64,000 bases of DNA, from positions 60,881-124,880 of the forward strand of contig NZ_PJME01000029.1 in NCBI RefSeq assembly GCF_002954775.1. Direction: 5' to 3'. The translations under genes were made by a program, and so were the position numbers. The notes under the pieces were generated by a model. The model made no database searches. It had not been told where the DNA came from and was given only the letters and a program-made list of their open reading frames with translations. Origin of the DNA: Streptomyces geranii. GTDB lineage: Bacteria; Actinomycetota; Actinomycetes; Streptomycetales; Streptomycetaceae. Positions 26,570 to 34,217 of this stretch are shown piece by piece (position 1 is the stretch's first letter; every line of letters begins with the position of its first letter).

Positions 26570-27226
26570 ATGGAGCCCAGCAAGATGACGACGATGACGA
26601 TGCCCCCGCTGCACTCGCTGAACTCGCGCACCGGGACGACCGTACGAGCGGCGGAACTGGTGGACGTACCGGCGGTGGTCCGCATGATCGCGGCGCCGGC
26701 GCCCTCGGACGACTGGGAGCAGAAGCAGAGCGCGATGCGTCTCGTACTGGCCCATTACGCCCTGGAGGAGGGCCGCATCTGGGTGGCCGAGCGCGCGGAG
26801 GGCGGCCTCCTGGCAGCGGCCGTCTGGCTGCCGCCCGGCGTCGGCTCGGAGCCCCCCGACACCCGCTTCAGCAGCCTCCTGGCCCGCGAACTGGCCACCG
26901 GCCCCCAGGACTTGCCGATCTGGCCGATGTGGCTCAAGGACGCGGGCCCGGAGATCCCGCACTGGAAGGTGGTCATCGTCGGAGCCCTGGACGACACGAC
27001 GTCCTGGGACCACACGGTCGCCGCCGACCTGCTGACCCCGGGCCTGCGAGCGGTCGACGAGGAGACGGCGACATCGATAGCGATCACGATGTCACCGCGC
27101 CACGGGGACCAGTTGCGTCCGCTGGGGTTCAGGGGGCCGCGGGAGGTGCATTTCATGCCGGGGACGAGCGCTTGGCTGACTACTCGGGGGCCGGTGGCGG
27201 CCATGGCCAGGGCGATGGCCGCTTAG
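26570..27226 (+). CDS. GNAT-family N-acetyltransferase
   Basis: This 218-residue protein has the GNAT layout. The N-terminal strand (TTVRAAELVDVPAVVRMI) opens the fold, a central strand carries WVAERAEGGLLAAAVWLPPG, and the motif A region begins around LLTPGLRAVDEETATS. The acetyl-CoA loop is not a clean Q/R-x-x-G-x-G/A. The C-terminal strand is YLR-like (GDQLRPLGFRGPREVHFMPG). ATG 26570 is used; ATG 26585 is also plausible. It lies 16 bp after the EamA-like transporter gene, so the pair is probably co-transcribed, perhaps as modification plus export. It overlaps the convergent STAND gene by 4 bp. Confidence 0.75.
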   Translation: MEPSKMTTMTMPPLHSLNSRTGTTVRAAELVDVPAVVRMIAAPAPSDDWEQKQSAMRLVLAHYALEEGRIWVAERAEGGLLAAAVWLPPGVGSEPPDTRFSSLLARELATGPQDLPIWPMWLKDAGPEIPHWKVVIVGALDDTTSWDHTVAADLLTPGLRAVDEETATSIAITMSPRHGDQLRPLGFRGPREVHFMPGTSAWLTTRGPVAAMARAMAA

Positions 27227-29679
27227 GTCTCCGGCTGGGTGGCTGCTGCTGCCGCCGCCACCTCCGATCGCCTCGCCTCCGCCACGGTGTCGTGGAAGGC
27301 CGAGAGCAGCCGAAGAGCCTCGCGGCGCCGGTCCTGTGCCTCCTGCGGAACTCCCTGCCGGGTCAGTGCCGTGGCGAGGCGGGCCAGGGAGAGTGCCAGG
27401 GACCAGCGGTCGTCCCTGGCGCGGAACGCCGAGGACGCCTGCCGGTGGAACCCGACGGCGTCCTCGACCCGTCCGAGCAGGAGATACGCCTCGCCGGTCG
27501 TGTCCCACGCGGCGGCCTGGAGGTCGGGGCGACCGATGCGCTGGAACAGGGCGGCGGCCTGCTGGAGATGGACGAGGGCTTCGGCGCCCTCCTCCCGTGC
27601 CAGGGCGGTGCGGCCCAGTTCGAGGAGGGCGAGGGACTCGAAGAGCTTGCCGTCGGCCTCGCCCGCGATGGCCAGGGCCTGCTCGGCCGTGTCGTTCGCC
27701 GGGGCGAACCGTCCCGCTCGCCGGTGGACGGCCGACAGCAGGGTCAGTGCCTCGGCCTGCTCAAGGGGTTCTTCGGCGTCGGCCAGAATGCCGGCCGCGC
27801 GGTTCAGCAATTCCTCCGCCCGGTCGAGTTCGTCGCATTCGAGGAGCGCCCAGCCGAGATTCCGGGTGAAGGCGCCGGTGTAGAGAAGATCGTCGAGTTC
27901 GCCCGCCTGCTCCAGCGCCTGCTGGAAACAGGTGGTGGCGTCCTCCACCCGGTGCGCGAACATATGGGTCACACCAAGGCCGTTGGCGGCCCGGGCCACT
28001 CCGAAAACGTCCCCGAGTTCCTGGAAGGTGCCGAGCGCGGCACTGAAGTATTCCTCGGCCTCGGGCAGCCGGAAGAGATGCCGGTGGGCGATGCCGAGAT
28101 TGTCGAGAGTGATCGCCTGCCCGTACCGGTCGCCTGCCCGGAGAGCCGATTCGAGGGCCGTCCGCTGGGCGGGCAGCCAGGTGTCGGCGGGCTCCCGGTC
28201 CGCGATGACCATCGTCAGGACGGCGGGGATCTGCCAGGCGATCCGGTCCAGACCGGCGGCACCGGCGACCCGGACCGCGGCGGTCAGGTTGTCGCGCTCG
28301 GTCTCGTACCAGGCGATGGCGCCCTTTCCGTCGGCTTCGCCGCTGCTGTCGGAGCCGTTGGTGCCGACGGTGTCACCGGTGCCCTCGGCTCGGGCGCCGA
28401 AGGACATCGGTACGACGTGTTCGTCCACCGGTTCCAGGTCCAGCGGCATGGTGTACGAGGACGAGCCCGCCCGTGCGGCGGCGGCAGCGGAGTGCAGATA
28501 CCAGCCGAGGACACGGCCGAGCGCGGCCCGCCGGTCCTCCGGGGACTCCTCGCGCTGGGCCTGGTCGACGGCGTAGGCGCGCAGCAGGTCGTGGAACTGG
28601 TAGCGGTCGTGACCGCACTCCTCCAGCAGATGCGCGGCGGCCAGGCCGTCGAGGTGCCGGCGGGCGCGGACCGCGCTGGTGGCCGCGAGGGCGGCGGCGG
28701 CCTCCACCCTGAACTCGGGTCCCGGATGCAGTCCCAGCAGCCGGAACATCCGGGCGCTCTGCGGGCTGAGTGTGCGGTACGACCAGGCGAACACCGTGCG
28801 CACCGCGTCCGCTTCCTCGGCCTCGCCCTCTCCGGTCACCGAGAGCGCGTCCCACAGCCCGGACTCGTCGCGCAGTTCCGCGATCAGGTCCCGCAACGGC
28901 ATACGTGGCCGTGCCGCGGCCCGTTCGGCCACGATCCGGAGGGCCAGTGGCAGCCGGGCGCACAATCGCGCCAACTCGGCCAGCTCTTCTTCGTCGTCAC
29001 CGGTGCGGTATCCGGCGAAGACGGTGCGCAGCAACTGCACGGACTCGGATTGAGACAGCGTTTCCACACCCACTCGATGTGCCCCTTCTCGTACCACCAG
29101 ACCCGACATGCGGGTACGGCTCGTGATCGCCACCAGGCAGCTTGAGGAGCCGGGCAGGAGTGGCCGGATCTGGCCGGCGGTGGCGGCGTTGTCCAGGACG
29201 ATGAGCACGCGGCGCCCGGCCGTCACCGACCGGAACAGCTCCGCGCGTGGCTCCTCGCCGGTGGGTATGTGCTCCAACGGCACGTCCAGCGCACGGAGGA
29301 AACGGCCCAGGACATCCGTGACGATCACCGGCGGGCCCGGGTCGTAGCCGTGCAGGTTGACGTACAGCTGTCCGTCGGGAAAGTGCTCTTTGATCCGGTG
29401 TGCCCAGCGGACGGTGAGCGATGTCTTGCCCACTCCGGCCGTGCCGACGACGACGGCGATGAGCAACGCCCCCGAATCCGGCTGGATTCCGGGAAGCGGA
29501 ATCTCCAACAGGGCGTGCAGCAAACACAGTTCATCGACCCGATTGACGAAGCCGCCCACATCACCGGGCAGTTGGGCAGGGCGGGGTGCCGCCGTGGACG
29601 TCGCACCGTGGAAATGCACACCGCCCCGGACCTCACGGGCCTGAACGACGTTGCCGGCCGTGCCCGCGAGGTCGTCCAT
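27223..29679 (-). CDS. STAND NTPase (NB-ARC-TPR) with N-terminal amyloid-type signalling motif
   Basis: This 818-residue NLR-like protein is organised as follows. Residues 9-25, GNVVQAREVRGGVHFHG, form a short motif of the kind described as BASS (RHIM-like) signalling sequences. The NB-ARC domain (residues 40-370) has Walker A GTAGVGKTS (79-87), Walker B VLIVLDNAA with D163, AITSRTR, the GLPL-like RLPLALRIVAE and the MHD-like YQFHDLLRAYA. Residues 400-800 are TPR-type helical repeats (for example LDNLGIAHRHLFRLPEAEEY). It resembles AfsR without the DNA-binding domain. ATG 29679 has GGAGAG upstream and places the motif at the extreme N-terminus; ATG 29742 lacks a ribosome site. It is divergent from the operon that encodes a protein with the matching motif. 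Confidence 0.88.
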   Translation of the reverse strand: MDDLAGTAGNVVQAREVRGGVHFHGATSTAAPRPAQLPGDVGGFVNRVDELCLLHALLEIPLPGIQPDSGALLIAVVVGTAGVGKTSLTVRWAHRIKEHFPDGQLYVNLHGYDPGPPVIVTDVLGRFLRALDVPLEHIPTGEEPRAELFRSVTAGRRVLIVLDNAATAGQIRPLLPGSSSCLVAITSRTRMSGLVVREGAHRVGVETLSQSESVQLLRTVFAGYRTGDDEEELAELARLCARLPLALRIVAERAAARPRMPLRDLIAELRDESGLWDALSVTGEGEAEEADAVRTVFAWSYRTLSPQSARMFRLLGLHPGPEFRVEAAAALAATSAVRARRHLDGLAAAHLLEECGHDRYQFHDLLRAYAVDQAQREESPEDRRAALGRVLGWYLHSAAAAARAGSSSYTMPLDLEPVDEHVVPMSFGARAEGTGDTVGTNGSDSSGEADGKGAIAWYETERDNLTAAVRVAGAAGLDRIAWQIPAVLTMVIADREPADTWLPAQRTALESALRAGDRYGQAITLDNLGIAHRHLFRLPEAEEYFSAALGTFQELGDVFGVARAANGLGVTHMFAHRVEDATTCFQQALEQAGELDDLLYTGAFTRNLGWALLECDELDRAEELLNRAAGILADAEEPLEQAEALTLLSAVHRRAGRFAPANDTAEQALAIAGEADGKLFESLALLELGRTALAREEGAEALVHLQQAAALFQRIGRPDLQAAAWDTTGEAYLLLGRVEDAVGFHRQASSAFRARDDRWSLALSLARLATALTRQGVPQEAQDRRREALRLLSAFHDTVAEARRSEVAAAAAATQPET

Positions 29680-29770
29680 CTTTGGCTTGTTCTCTCCGTC
29701 TTGGTCAAGGGGTACTGGATTTGTCCCGCATAAGAGTGCCATGATCGGCTAAAGGTGACATTCGCTGCGA

Positions 29771-29923
29771 TTGTACCGGGACGAGGAAAGTGGCGACTTC
29801 ATTGTGCAGGGCTATTTGATCGGCGACCCGGCTGATCTGGCGCAGCTGAAGATACCGGACGGGGAAACAGTCGTCCGAGTGCCCGCGTCACTGTTCTCCT
29901 ATCTGCCGAAGGACGAAGGATGA
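29771..29923 (+). CDS. Small hypothetical protein preceding DUF6879 gene
   Basis: This is a 50-residue reading frame (about YRDEESGDFIVQGYLIGD, then PADLAQLKIPDGETVVRVPA) ending 5 bp before the DUF6879 gene. Short proteins of this kind, with a VQGxxxxDPxxLAxLxxPxxE pattern, commonly precede DUF6879 genes in Streptomyces. I rely on memory of that association. The start is uncertain: TTG 29771 or GTG 29804, with an in-frame stop at 29756 limiting the 5' extent. Function unknown. It is first in a compact four-gene run ending with the Bell-like protein. Confidence 0.5.
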   Translation: MYRDEESGDFIVQGYLIGDPADLAQLKIPDGETVVRVPASLFSYLPKDEG

Positions 29924-29928
29924 TGTGA

Positions 29929-30456
29929 ATGGAGTCTCTCGACGCAGAAGGCTGGGCCCGGCTTTTCCATTCCTGTCGTGAATCCGCCTGGCATCTGGAA
30001 ATGCGGGATCACTATGCCGTGGCGGAGGAACAGGCGGACATCAAGAGGTGGCGGGCCGGTGACTGGGGACCCGAGGCCGACGCCGCGAGCAAGGCAGGCT
30101 GGCTCGACCTGATGCGGGCCACCGCCGCACGGGGTGTCCAGCTCCGCCGGGCCCGGATCGTCTCCGAACCGGTCACCGAGTACATCCGGTTCGAGCACGA
30201 GGGCACCCCGCAGAACATCGCCGCCGGTGAGGACGTGCGCTGGCTGCCGCGGACCCGAGCCTCCGGCCTGGCGCTGCCGGGCAACGACTGCTGGATCTTC
30301 GACAGGTCCACCGTCCTGTTCAACCACTTCACCGGCGACGGCGGCTGGGTCGGCAACGAACTGAGCAGCGATCCCCACGTGGTGGACGTGTGTGCCGGCG
30401 CCTTCGAATCGGTCTGGAAGCTGGGCATTCCGCACGGCCAGTACAGCCTGGCCTGA
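29929..30456 (+). CDS. DUF6879 family protein
   Basis: This 175-residue protein matches the DUF6879 pattern: an N-terminal SAWHLEMRDHYAVAEEQADI, a centre AARGVQLRRARIVSEPVTEY, then IRFEHEG and the tail WKLGIPHGQYSLA. The family is widespread in Streptomyces, often beside XRE/DUF5753 regulators and DUF397 proteins, and has no assigned biochemical role. AAGGA lies 8 nt before the ATG. Here it sits between a small ORF and a formyltransferase gene (19 bp gap) in an operon divergent from the STAND receptor, so it may be an accessory or regulatory part of that system. That is inference. Confidence 0.85.
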   Translation: MESLDAEGWARLFHSCRESAWHLEMRDHYAVAEEQADIKRWRAGDWGPEADAASKAGWLDLMRATAARGVQLRRARIVSEPVTEYIRFEHEGTPQNIAAGEDVRWLPRTRASGLALPGNDCWIFDRSTVLFNHFTGDGGWVGNELSSDPHVVDVCAGAFESVWKLGIPHGQYSLA

Positions 30457-30475
30457 GGAACGAGGAACAGGGAAG

Positions 30476-31360
30476 ATGCCGACCCCTCTGCGAATCGGTG
30501 TGATCTCTTCCGGGCCCGCCGAGTTCTTCACCATCCATACGGCGTGCACCGACGCCGGTCATCTCCCGGTGGCGTATTTCTATGGCCGTTCCCTGCGCTC
30601 CGGCGGCCCGAATCTCGGCGACGCCGGTGAAACAACCTCGGCGATTCTCGGTGCGATTCCACCGGGGATGGATTTGCTGCTCCCCGGCAGTGTCGAAGGA
30701 CTCGGTCTCATGCTGGAGAGTTACCGGCCCGATCTGCTGATCGTGTTCGGATTCGCCTGGAAGCTGCCGCCTTCCTTATTGGCGATTCCGAGGCTCGGTG
30801 CGCTCAACATCCATGTCTCCATGCTGCCGAAGTATCGAGGTCCGGCGCCGCTGCTGTGGGCCATTCGCAATGGTGACCCGATCGGCGGTGTCACCGTGCA
30901 CCGAATGGACGACGACTTCGACACCGGGAATGTTCTCGCTCAGCGGGACGGAATTCCCCTGGCCGACGACATCGACTGGGCGACCTACTACACCGAGGCG
31001 ATGCCGGTCGTTCGCGATTTGCTGCGCACGGCACTGGACCGGGCGGCGGCCGGTCACGCCGGCGAGCCCCAGGACGACTCGGCGGCCAGCTACGCGGGAT
31101 TCATGGAGGCCGAGTTCTCCGTCATCCGCTGGTCGGACAGCGCCCGCACGATCCACGACCAGGTCAGGACACATCGCTTCATGCGCTCACCGGACCGCCC
31201 CCTTGCCCAGGTGGGCGACATCTGGCTCCATGTGAAGCGCACCAGCCTTGAACCGGCCGAGGGGGTCCTCATGACGTGCGGCGACGGAAAGCCCCTGTGG
31301 ATCACGGAGTCCGAAGAGGTTCCGGAGGGGAAGGGCGTCCGTGGACCCCATCGCACCTGA
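30476..31360 (+). CDS. Formyltransferase-fold enzyme (Fmt/ArnA-like)
   Basis: This is a 294-residue protein of the N10-formyltetrahydrofolate-dependent formyltransferase superfamily. The Asn-His-Asp catalytic set is intact: N111 and H113 in LNIHVSMLPKYRGPAP and D149 in DDDFDTGNVL, with the same 36-residue His-Asp spacing as methionyl-tRNA formyltransferase. A shortened C-terminal region follows. It is unlikely to be the housekeeping Fmt because it sits inside an accessory operon and lacks neighbouring def or sun genes. The acceptor amine is unknown. ATG 30476 has GGGAAG upstream. Its last 20 bp overlap the start of the Bell-like gene, so the two are tightly coupled. Confidence 0.85.
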   Translation: MPTPLRIGVISSGPAEFFTIHTACTDAGHLPVAYFYGRSLRSGGPNLGDAGETTSAILGAIPPGMDLLLPGSVEGLGLMLESYRPDLLIVFGFAWKLPPSLLAIPRLGALNIHVSMLPKYRGPAPLLWAIRNGDPIGGVTVHRMDDDFDTGNVLAQRDGIPLADDIDWATYYTEAMPVVRDLLRTALDRAAAGHAGEPQDDSAASYAGFMEAEFSVIRWSDSARTIHDQVRTHRFMRSPDRPLAQVGDIWLHVKRTSLEPAEGVLMTCGDGKPLWITESEEVPEGKGVRGPHRT

Positions 31361-31727
31361 GCTGCTCATGGCTCTCGCCGGAGGTACGGCGGGGGCGGCG
31401 GGACAGCAGATCTGGGCCTCGTTGCGGGATCTGGTCCGGCGTCGGTCGCCGGTCGGGGAGCCGCGTGGCGAGGGCGAGTTGACGTCCCTGGGGGAGGCGG
31501 CCGACAGTCCGACGCGGGCCCGAGAGCTGGCGGAGGTACTTGCCCTCCGGGCCCGGCAGGACCCCGCCTTCGCGCAGGCCCTCGACACCTGGCGCCGGGA
31601 GGCGGAGGCGCTGGACGGTACGCGCACGGGCTCGGGTGACGTGCGCAACGAGATCTCCGGGGGCACGGTCCAGGGGCCGGTGGTCCAGGCCCGGGACATC
31701 AACGGGCCGCTGCACTTCGGGGGTTAG
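31341..31727 (+). CDS. Bell-like putative effector with C-terminal amyloid-type motif
   Basis: This is a 128-residue protein. Residues 1-35 (MDPIAPELLMALAGGTAGAA, then an amphipathic helix ending in RRR) resemble the N-terminus of Bell domains, bacterial analogues of the fungal HeLo membrane-disrupting domain. Residues 45-92 are helical. Residues 101-128 are an extended tail ending in GPVVQARDINGPLHFGG. That tail matches the STAND receptor's N-terminal motif at 10 of 17 positions, with conservative changes at three more. GTG 31341 has GAGGGGAAGGG upstream. Known BASS systems pair exactly this effector tail with an NLR head. I infer that the protein is a cell-death effector; no toxicity can be read directly. 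Confidence 0.75.
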   Translation: MDPIAPELLMALAGGTAGAAGQQIWASLRDLVRRRSPVGEPRGEGELTSLGEAADSPTRARELAEVLALRARQDPAFAQALDTWRREAEALDGTRTGSGDVRNEISGGTVQGPVVQARDINGPLHFGG

Positions 31728-31767
31728 GGCGCGCTTCAGGGTCTCCCCTGGACTCTCCTGGTTCCGG

Positions 31768-31790
31768 CAATGATTCGGGAAAGATCATTG
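31768..31790. promoter_or_regulatory. Inverted repeat upstream of secreted-protein gene
   Basis: CAATGAT and ATCATTG are perfect 7-bp arms separated by 9 bp, 48 bp before the TTG start of the next gene. The site is AT-rich against the local background and is a candidate operator or part of the promoter. Confidence 0.45.
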
Positions 31791-31837
31791 ACGCTCACTC
31801 CCGGCCGGGATGGGATCGGGCCGCTGAGGAGGGCACA

Positions 31838-32437
31838 TTGAGAACCACGGTTTCCCGAAGAACGGTTTCACGAAGAGCGGCGCTCGTCGTCGCGGCCGGT
31901 GTCATGGGTACGGCGTCCTACGCCGCTCCGGCTCAGGCCGCCACGGCCGCGTACGCCTGCCGGTACGGAGCGGTGACGGCCTCCGACCTCGCCGGTACGG
32001 TGACCCCCACCGCACATCGCGCGGGACTGGCCCTGCACGCGCGTCTGCGGGTGCGCAACACGGAGAACGCGAAGCTGACCAGGGCGACGTACGTCTTCGC
32101 CATCGGCAACCTGATGAAGAACCGTGGCCCGGCACCCCTCGTGCAGTGGCGCATCGGAACCGGCCACTGGCACAAGGCGACCCTCCACTGGAACAGCAGG
32201 ACCAACGGGTCCCTGCCGCTGTGGAACTCCGCCACTCTGTCGCTGGGCACGATCCCGGCGCGGGGCAGTGTCGTGACCGAACTGTCGGTGACCTTCCCCA
32301 AGAAGTCCATCAAAGCCACGAACTACGACTTCCTGGACTTCCACAGCGCCGCCTGCGGCACCAGCCGCCTGGGCTGGTACGTCGGCAACGGCTTCGAGTA
32401 CGAGCCGTGGACGGGCACGGAGGGCCAGCCGGTGTAG
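31838..32437 (+). CDS. Secreted protein of unknown function
   Basis: This 199-residue protein has a signal peptide (TVSRRTVSRRAALVVAAGVM, cleavage near APAQAATA). The mature part is about 165 residues with two Cys (one near YACRYGAV, one in HSAACGTSR), likely forming a disulphide, and a beta-sandwich-like pattern (ALHARLRVRNTENAKLTRAT, WRIGTGHWHKATLHWNSR). The TTG start at 31838 is supported by GAGGAGGG at a spacing of 5. The family is not recognised. It converges on the DUF397 gene with 7 bp between stops. Confidence 0.75.
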   Translation: MRTTVSRRTVSRRAALVVAAGVMGTASYAAPAQAATAAYACRYGAVTASDLAGTVTPTAHRAGLALHARLRVRNTENAKLTRATYVFAIGNLMKNRGPAPLVQWRIGTGHWHKATLHWNSRTNGSLPLWNSATLSLGTIPARGSVVTELSVTFPKKSIKATNYDFLDFHSAACGTSRLGWYVGNGFEYEPWTGTEGQPV

Positions 32438-32444
32438 GGCCGCC

Positions 32445-32699
32445 TCAGCGGGTACGGGAGACGAACGCGCCCCAGGCATCCCCGGAGACCGTGAGGTTCG
32501 GGCCGGTCGGGTTCTTGGAGTCGCGGATGTGTATCGCGGGGGTGGGGGTGTGGGGGCAGGGGGCTATCTCTACGCAGTTGCCGCCGCCGTCGTCGCTGTA
32601 CGTCGACTTGCGCCAGGCGTAGGCGACTTCGACGCAGTCGCCGCCACCGCTGTCGCTGTAGCTGGACTTGAACCACCGCAGTGCACCGGTGTCGCTCAT
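32445..32699 (-). CDS. Double DUF397 protein
   Basis: This 84-residue protein contains one and a half DUF397 units. Residues 8-24 (LRWFKSSYSDSGGGDCVEVA) are the front half. Residues 28-80 (WRKSTYSDDGGGNCVEIA, then HIRDSKNPTGPNLTVSGDAW) are a complete unit. DUF397 proteins are small partners of XRE/DUF5753 regulators in Streptomyces, of the bldB/whiJ-like kind, and may act as antitoxin-like or signalling peptides. The ATG overlaps the stop of the regulator gene by 4 bp. The internal duplication is unusual but has intact codon use. Confidence 0.9.
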   Translation of the reverse strand: MSDTGALRWFKSSYSDSGGGDCVEVAYAWRKSTYSDDGGGNCVEIAPCPHTPTPAIHIRDSKNPTGPNLTVSGDAWGAFVSRTR

Positions 32700-33541
32700 G
32701 GTTCCTCTCCTGCCGATTCCGCCAACCGCTCGATGAGGCTGAGTGAGTCGTCGGGACTCAGGGCCTGTGATCGGATCTTCGCATAGCGGTGCGCGAGTTG
32801 GGCCACCTCGGGTGGATCACTGATGAGGATGCCCTGGTCCTCGATCTCCAAGTAGACGACGTGGTCGTGGTCCTCGGTGACGAGGAGTTTCATGGGGCCC
32901 CGGTCACCGGCGTGCGAGCCGCGCAGCCCGCGGTCCGTCGGGAGGACTTGCAGGCATACGTTCTCCCGCTGGGCGTCCTCCGCGAGCGAGCGCATCTGCT
33001 CGCGCATGATCTCCCAGGTGCCGAACGGTCGCCGCAGCACGCCCTCTTCGAGGATCAGCTCGATCATCGGGGCGGAGTCACGCTCGAAGAGAGCACGCCG
33101 GGCGAGCCGTGCCTCGACGAGTTCCTCCCGCTTCTGGTCGGAGACGGCTGGAAAGCCGCCTCGGATGAGTGCCTGGGCGTACGGCTCGGTCTGGAAGATT
33201 CCGTCGACGACGAAGGTCGCGTACGAGGAGATCGTGACCGCGCCCCGCTCCAGCCCCGCGACCCCCCTGAACCGAGCCGGATACTTCTCCAGCAGCATCC
33301 ACTTCCGGGCCTTCTCGAAGACACCGAGCCCGTTCCCCAGCACCTCCTCCAACTTCATCAGCATCTTGTCGCTGGCGGGCTGCGCGCACGTCTCCATCGC
33401 GCTGATCGCCGAGGCCGTGTAGCCGATCAGCTTGCCCAACTCCTCCTGTGTGAGCCCCGCTTGCTCACGCAGTGCCTTCGCGAGGGCGGCGACCATACGT
33501 GCCGTACCGCCCGCTTCCATCCTGTTCTCCGAACTCGCCAT
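32696..33541 (-). CDS. XRE-family regulator with DUF5753 domain
   Basis: This 281-residue DNA-binding protein has an N-terminal helix-turn-helix (LREQAGLTQEELGKLIGYTA, then SAISAMETC) at residues 22-75. A DUF5753 sensor domain follows from about residue 95 (GAVTISSYATFVVDGIFQTE, AQALIRGG). Proteins of this type control development or metabolism in Streptomyces and are usually encoded with a DUF397 partner, as here with a 4-bp overlap. ATG 33541 has GGGAG upstream; ATG 33520 is an alternative. A perfect 10-bp tandem repeat lies just before the start. Confidence 0.93.
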   Translation of the reverse strand: MASSENRMEAGGTARMVAALAKALREQAGLTQEELGKLIGYTASAISAMETCAQPASDKMLMKLEEVLGNGLGVFEKARKWMLLEKYPARFRGVAGLERGAVTISSYATFVVDGIFQTEPYAQALIRGGFPAVSDQKREELVEARLARRALFERDSAPMIELILEEGVLRRPFGTWEIMREQMRSLAEDAQRENVCLQVLPTDRGLRGSHAGDRGPMKLLVTEDHDHVVYLEIEDQGILISDPPEVAQLAHRYAKIRSQALSPDDSLSLIERLAESAGEEP

Positions 33542-33551
33542 CCGGTCACTC

Positions 33552-33571
33552 CCGAACTCAACCGAACTCAA
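33552..33571. repeat. 10-bp direct repeat upstream of XRE gene
   Basis: CCGAACTCAA occurs twice in perfect tandem, 11-30 bp upstream of the XRE start and overlapping its leader. It could be an autoregulatory site or chance slippage. Confidence 0.45.
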
Positions 33572-33665
33572 CTGGTCACCATCGGCCCGCGTCGAATTCC
33601 TACGGTTACCCACCCTCGACGCTGAGTCATGGAAGAAGCTAGCCCCAGCTGCCGAAACTGTCTGT

Positions 33666-34073
33666 ATGAATACGGAAAGTGACGAGATGGGGGTCCCCGA
33701 CTGGGTACCCTCCACCGGCATCCAACTCCGCAAGGCGGGCGTCCAGTTCGACGCGATCCGGGTGGACGGCGACGAGGGCAGGGCGGTCGCGGACCGGCTG
33801 GCGTGGATGACCGGCGGGCGGCCGGGGCCGGTCGTGGAGGAGGCGAGTGGGAGCCGTGCCGTGTACTTCCTCGTGCCCGTGGGCGCGACGGAGCGGCGGT
33901 TCTGGCCGCCCGGGGTCATCAGCCTCGCGTCCGGCCCGAGCTGCGTCGCGTTCATCCCCGTACCCGCCCTCAACGGGCAGACGTGGCCGCTGACTTGGCG
34001 TTATCGGCCGACGGGGAGAGATCACCTCGTACACGCGTTGCTCTTGAAGGCGGCGCTTCACCCCGAAGAGTGA
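33666..34073 (+). CDS. Hypothetical protein
   Basis: This 135-residue soluble protein is divergent from the XRE regulator. It reads as a compact alpha/beta domain (IQLRKAGVQFDAIRVDGDEG, AVYFLVPVGATERRFWPPGV, SGPSCVAFIPVPALNG). It resembles small actinobacterial proteins found beside XRE/DUF397 loci, but I cannot name the family. ATG 33666 is the first start that gives a sensible N-terminus; no strong ribosome site is seen, so the transcript may have a very short leader. No membrane segment or catalytic motif is visible. Confidence 0.65.
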   Translation: MNTESDEMGVPDWVPSTGIQLRKAGVQFDAIRVDGDEGRAVADRLAWMTGGRPGPVVEEASGSRAVYFLVPVGATERRFWPPGVISLASGPSCVAFIPVPALNGQTWPLTWRYRPTGRDHLVHALLLKAALHPEE

Positions 34074-34155
34074 AGAACGCGAACTTCCGCCCGGGAAAAG
34101 CCCGTTCGGCTTGCGTTCGTCGCTCTGCGTGCCCTTAGAGTCACGGCAACAGAAC

Positions 34156-34184
34156 GCCCCCGCGGTGCGCCAACACCCGGGGGC
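34156..34184 (+). promoter_or_regulatory. Strong hairpin in leader of HTH gene
   Basis: GCCCCCG-C-GGTG pairs with CACC-CGGGGGC around a 6-nt loop (11 bp with one bulged C), 33 bp upstream of the next start. It has no T-tract. It could terminate readthrough from the upstream gene or be a leader/attenuator structure. Confidence 0.6.
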
Positions 34185-34217
34185 TTGGCATCAAGAGCAA
34201 TTGCTGAGGAACTCTCA

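Noticed and set aside
30476..31360. Housekeeping methionyl-tRNA formyltransferase (fmt)
   Set aside because: Catalytic residues fit the superfamily, but the C-terminal region is shortened, the locus is accessory, and def/sun/rpe-type neighbours are absent.
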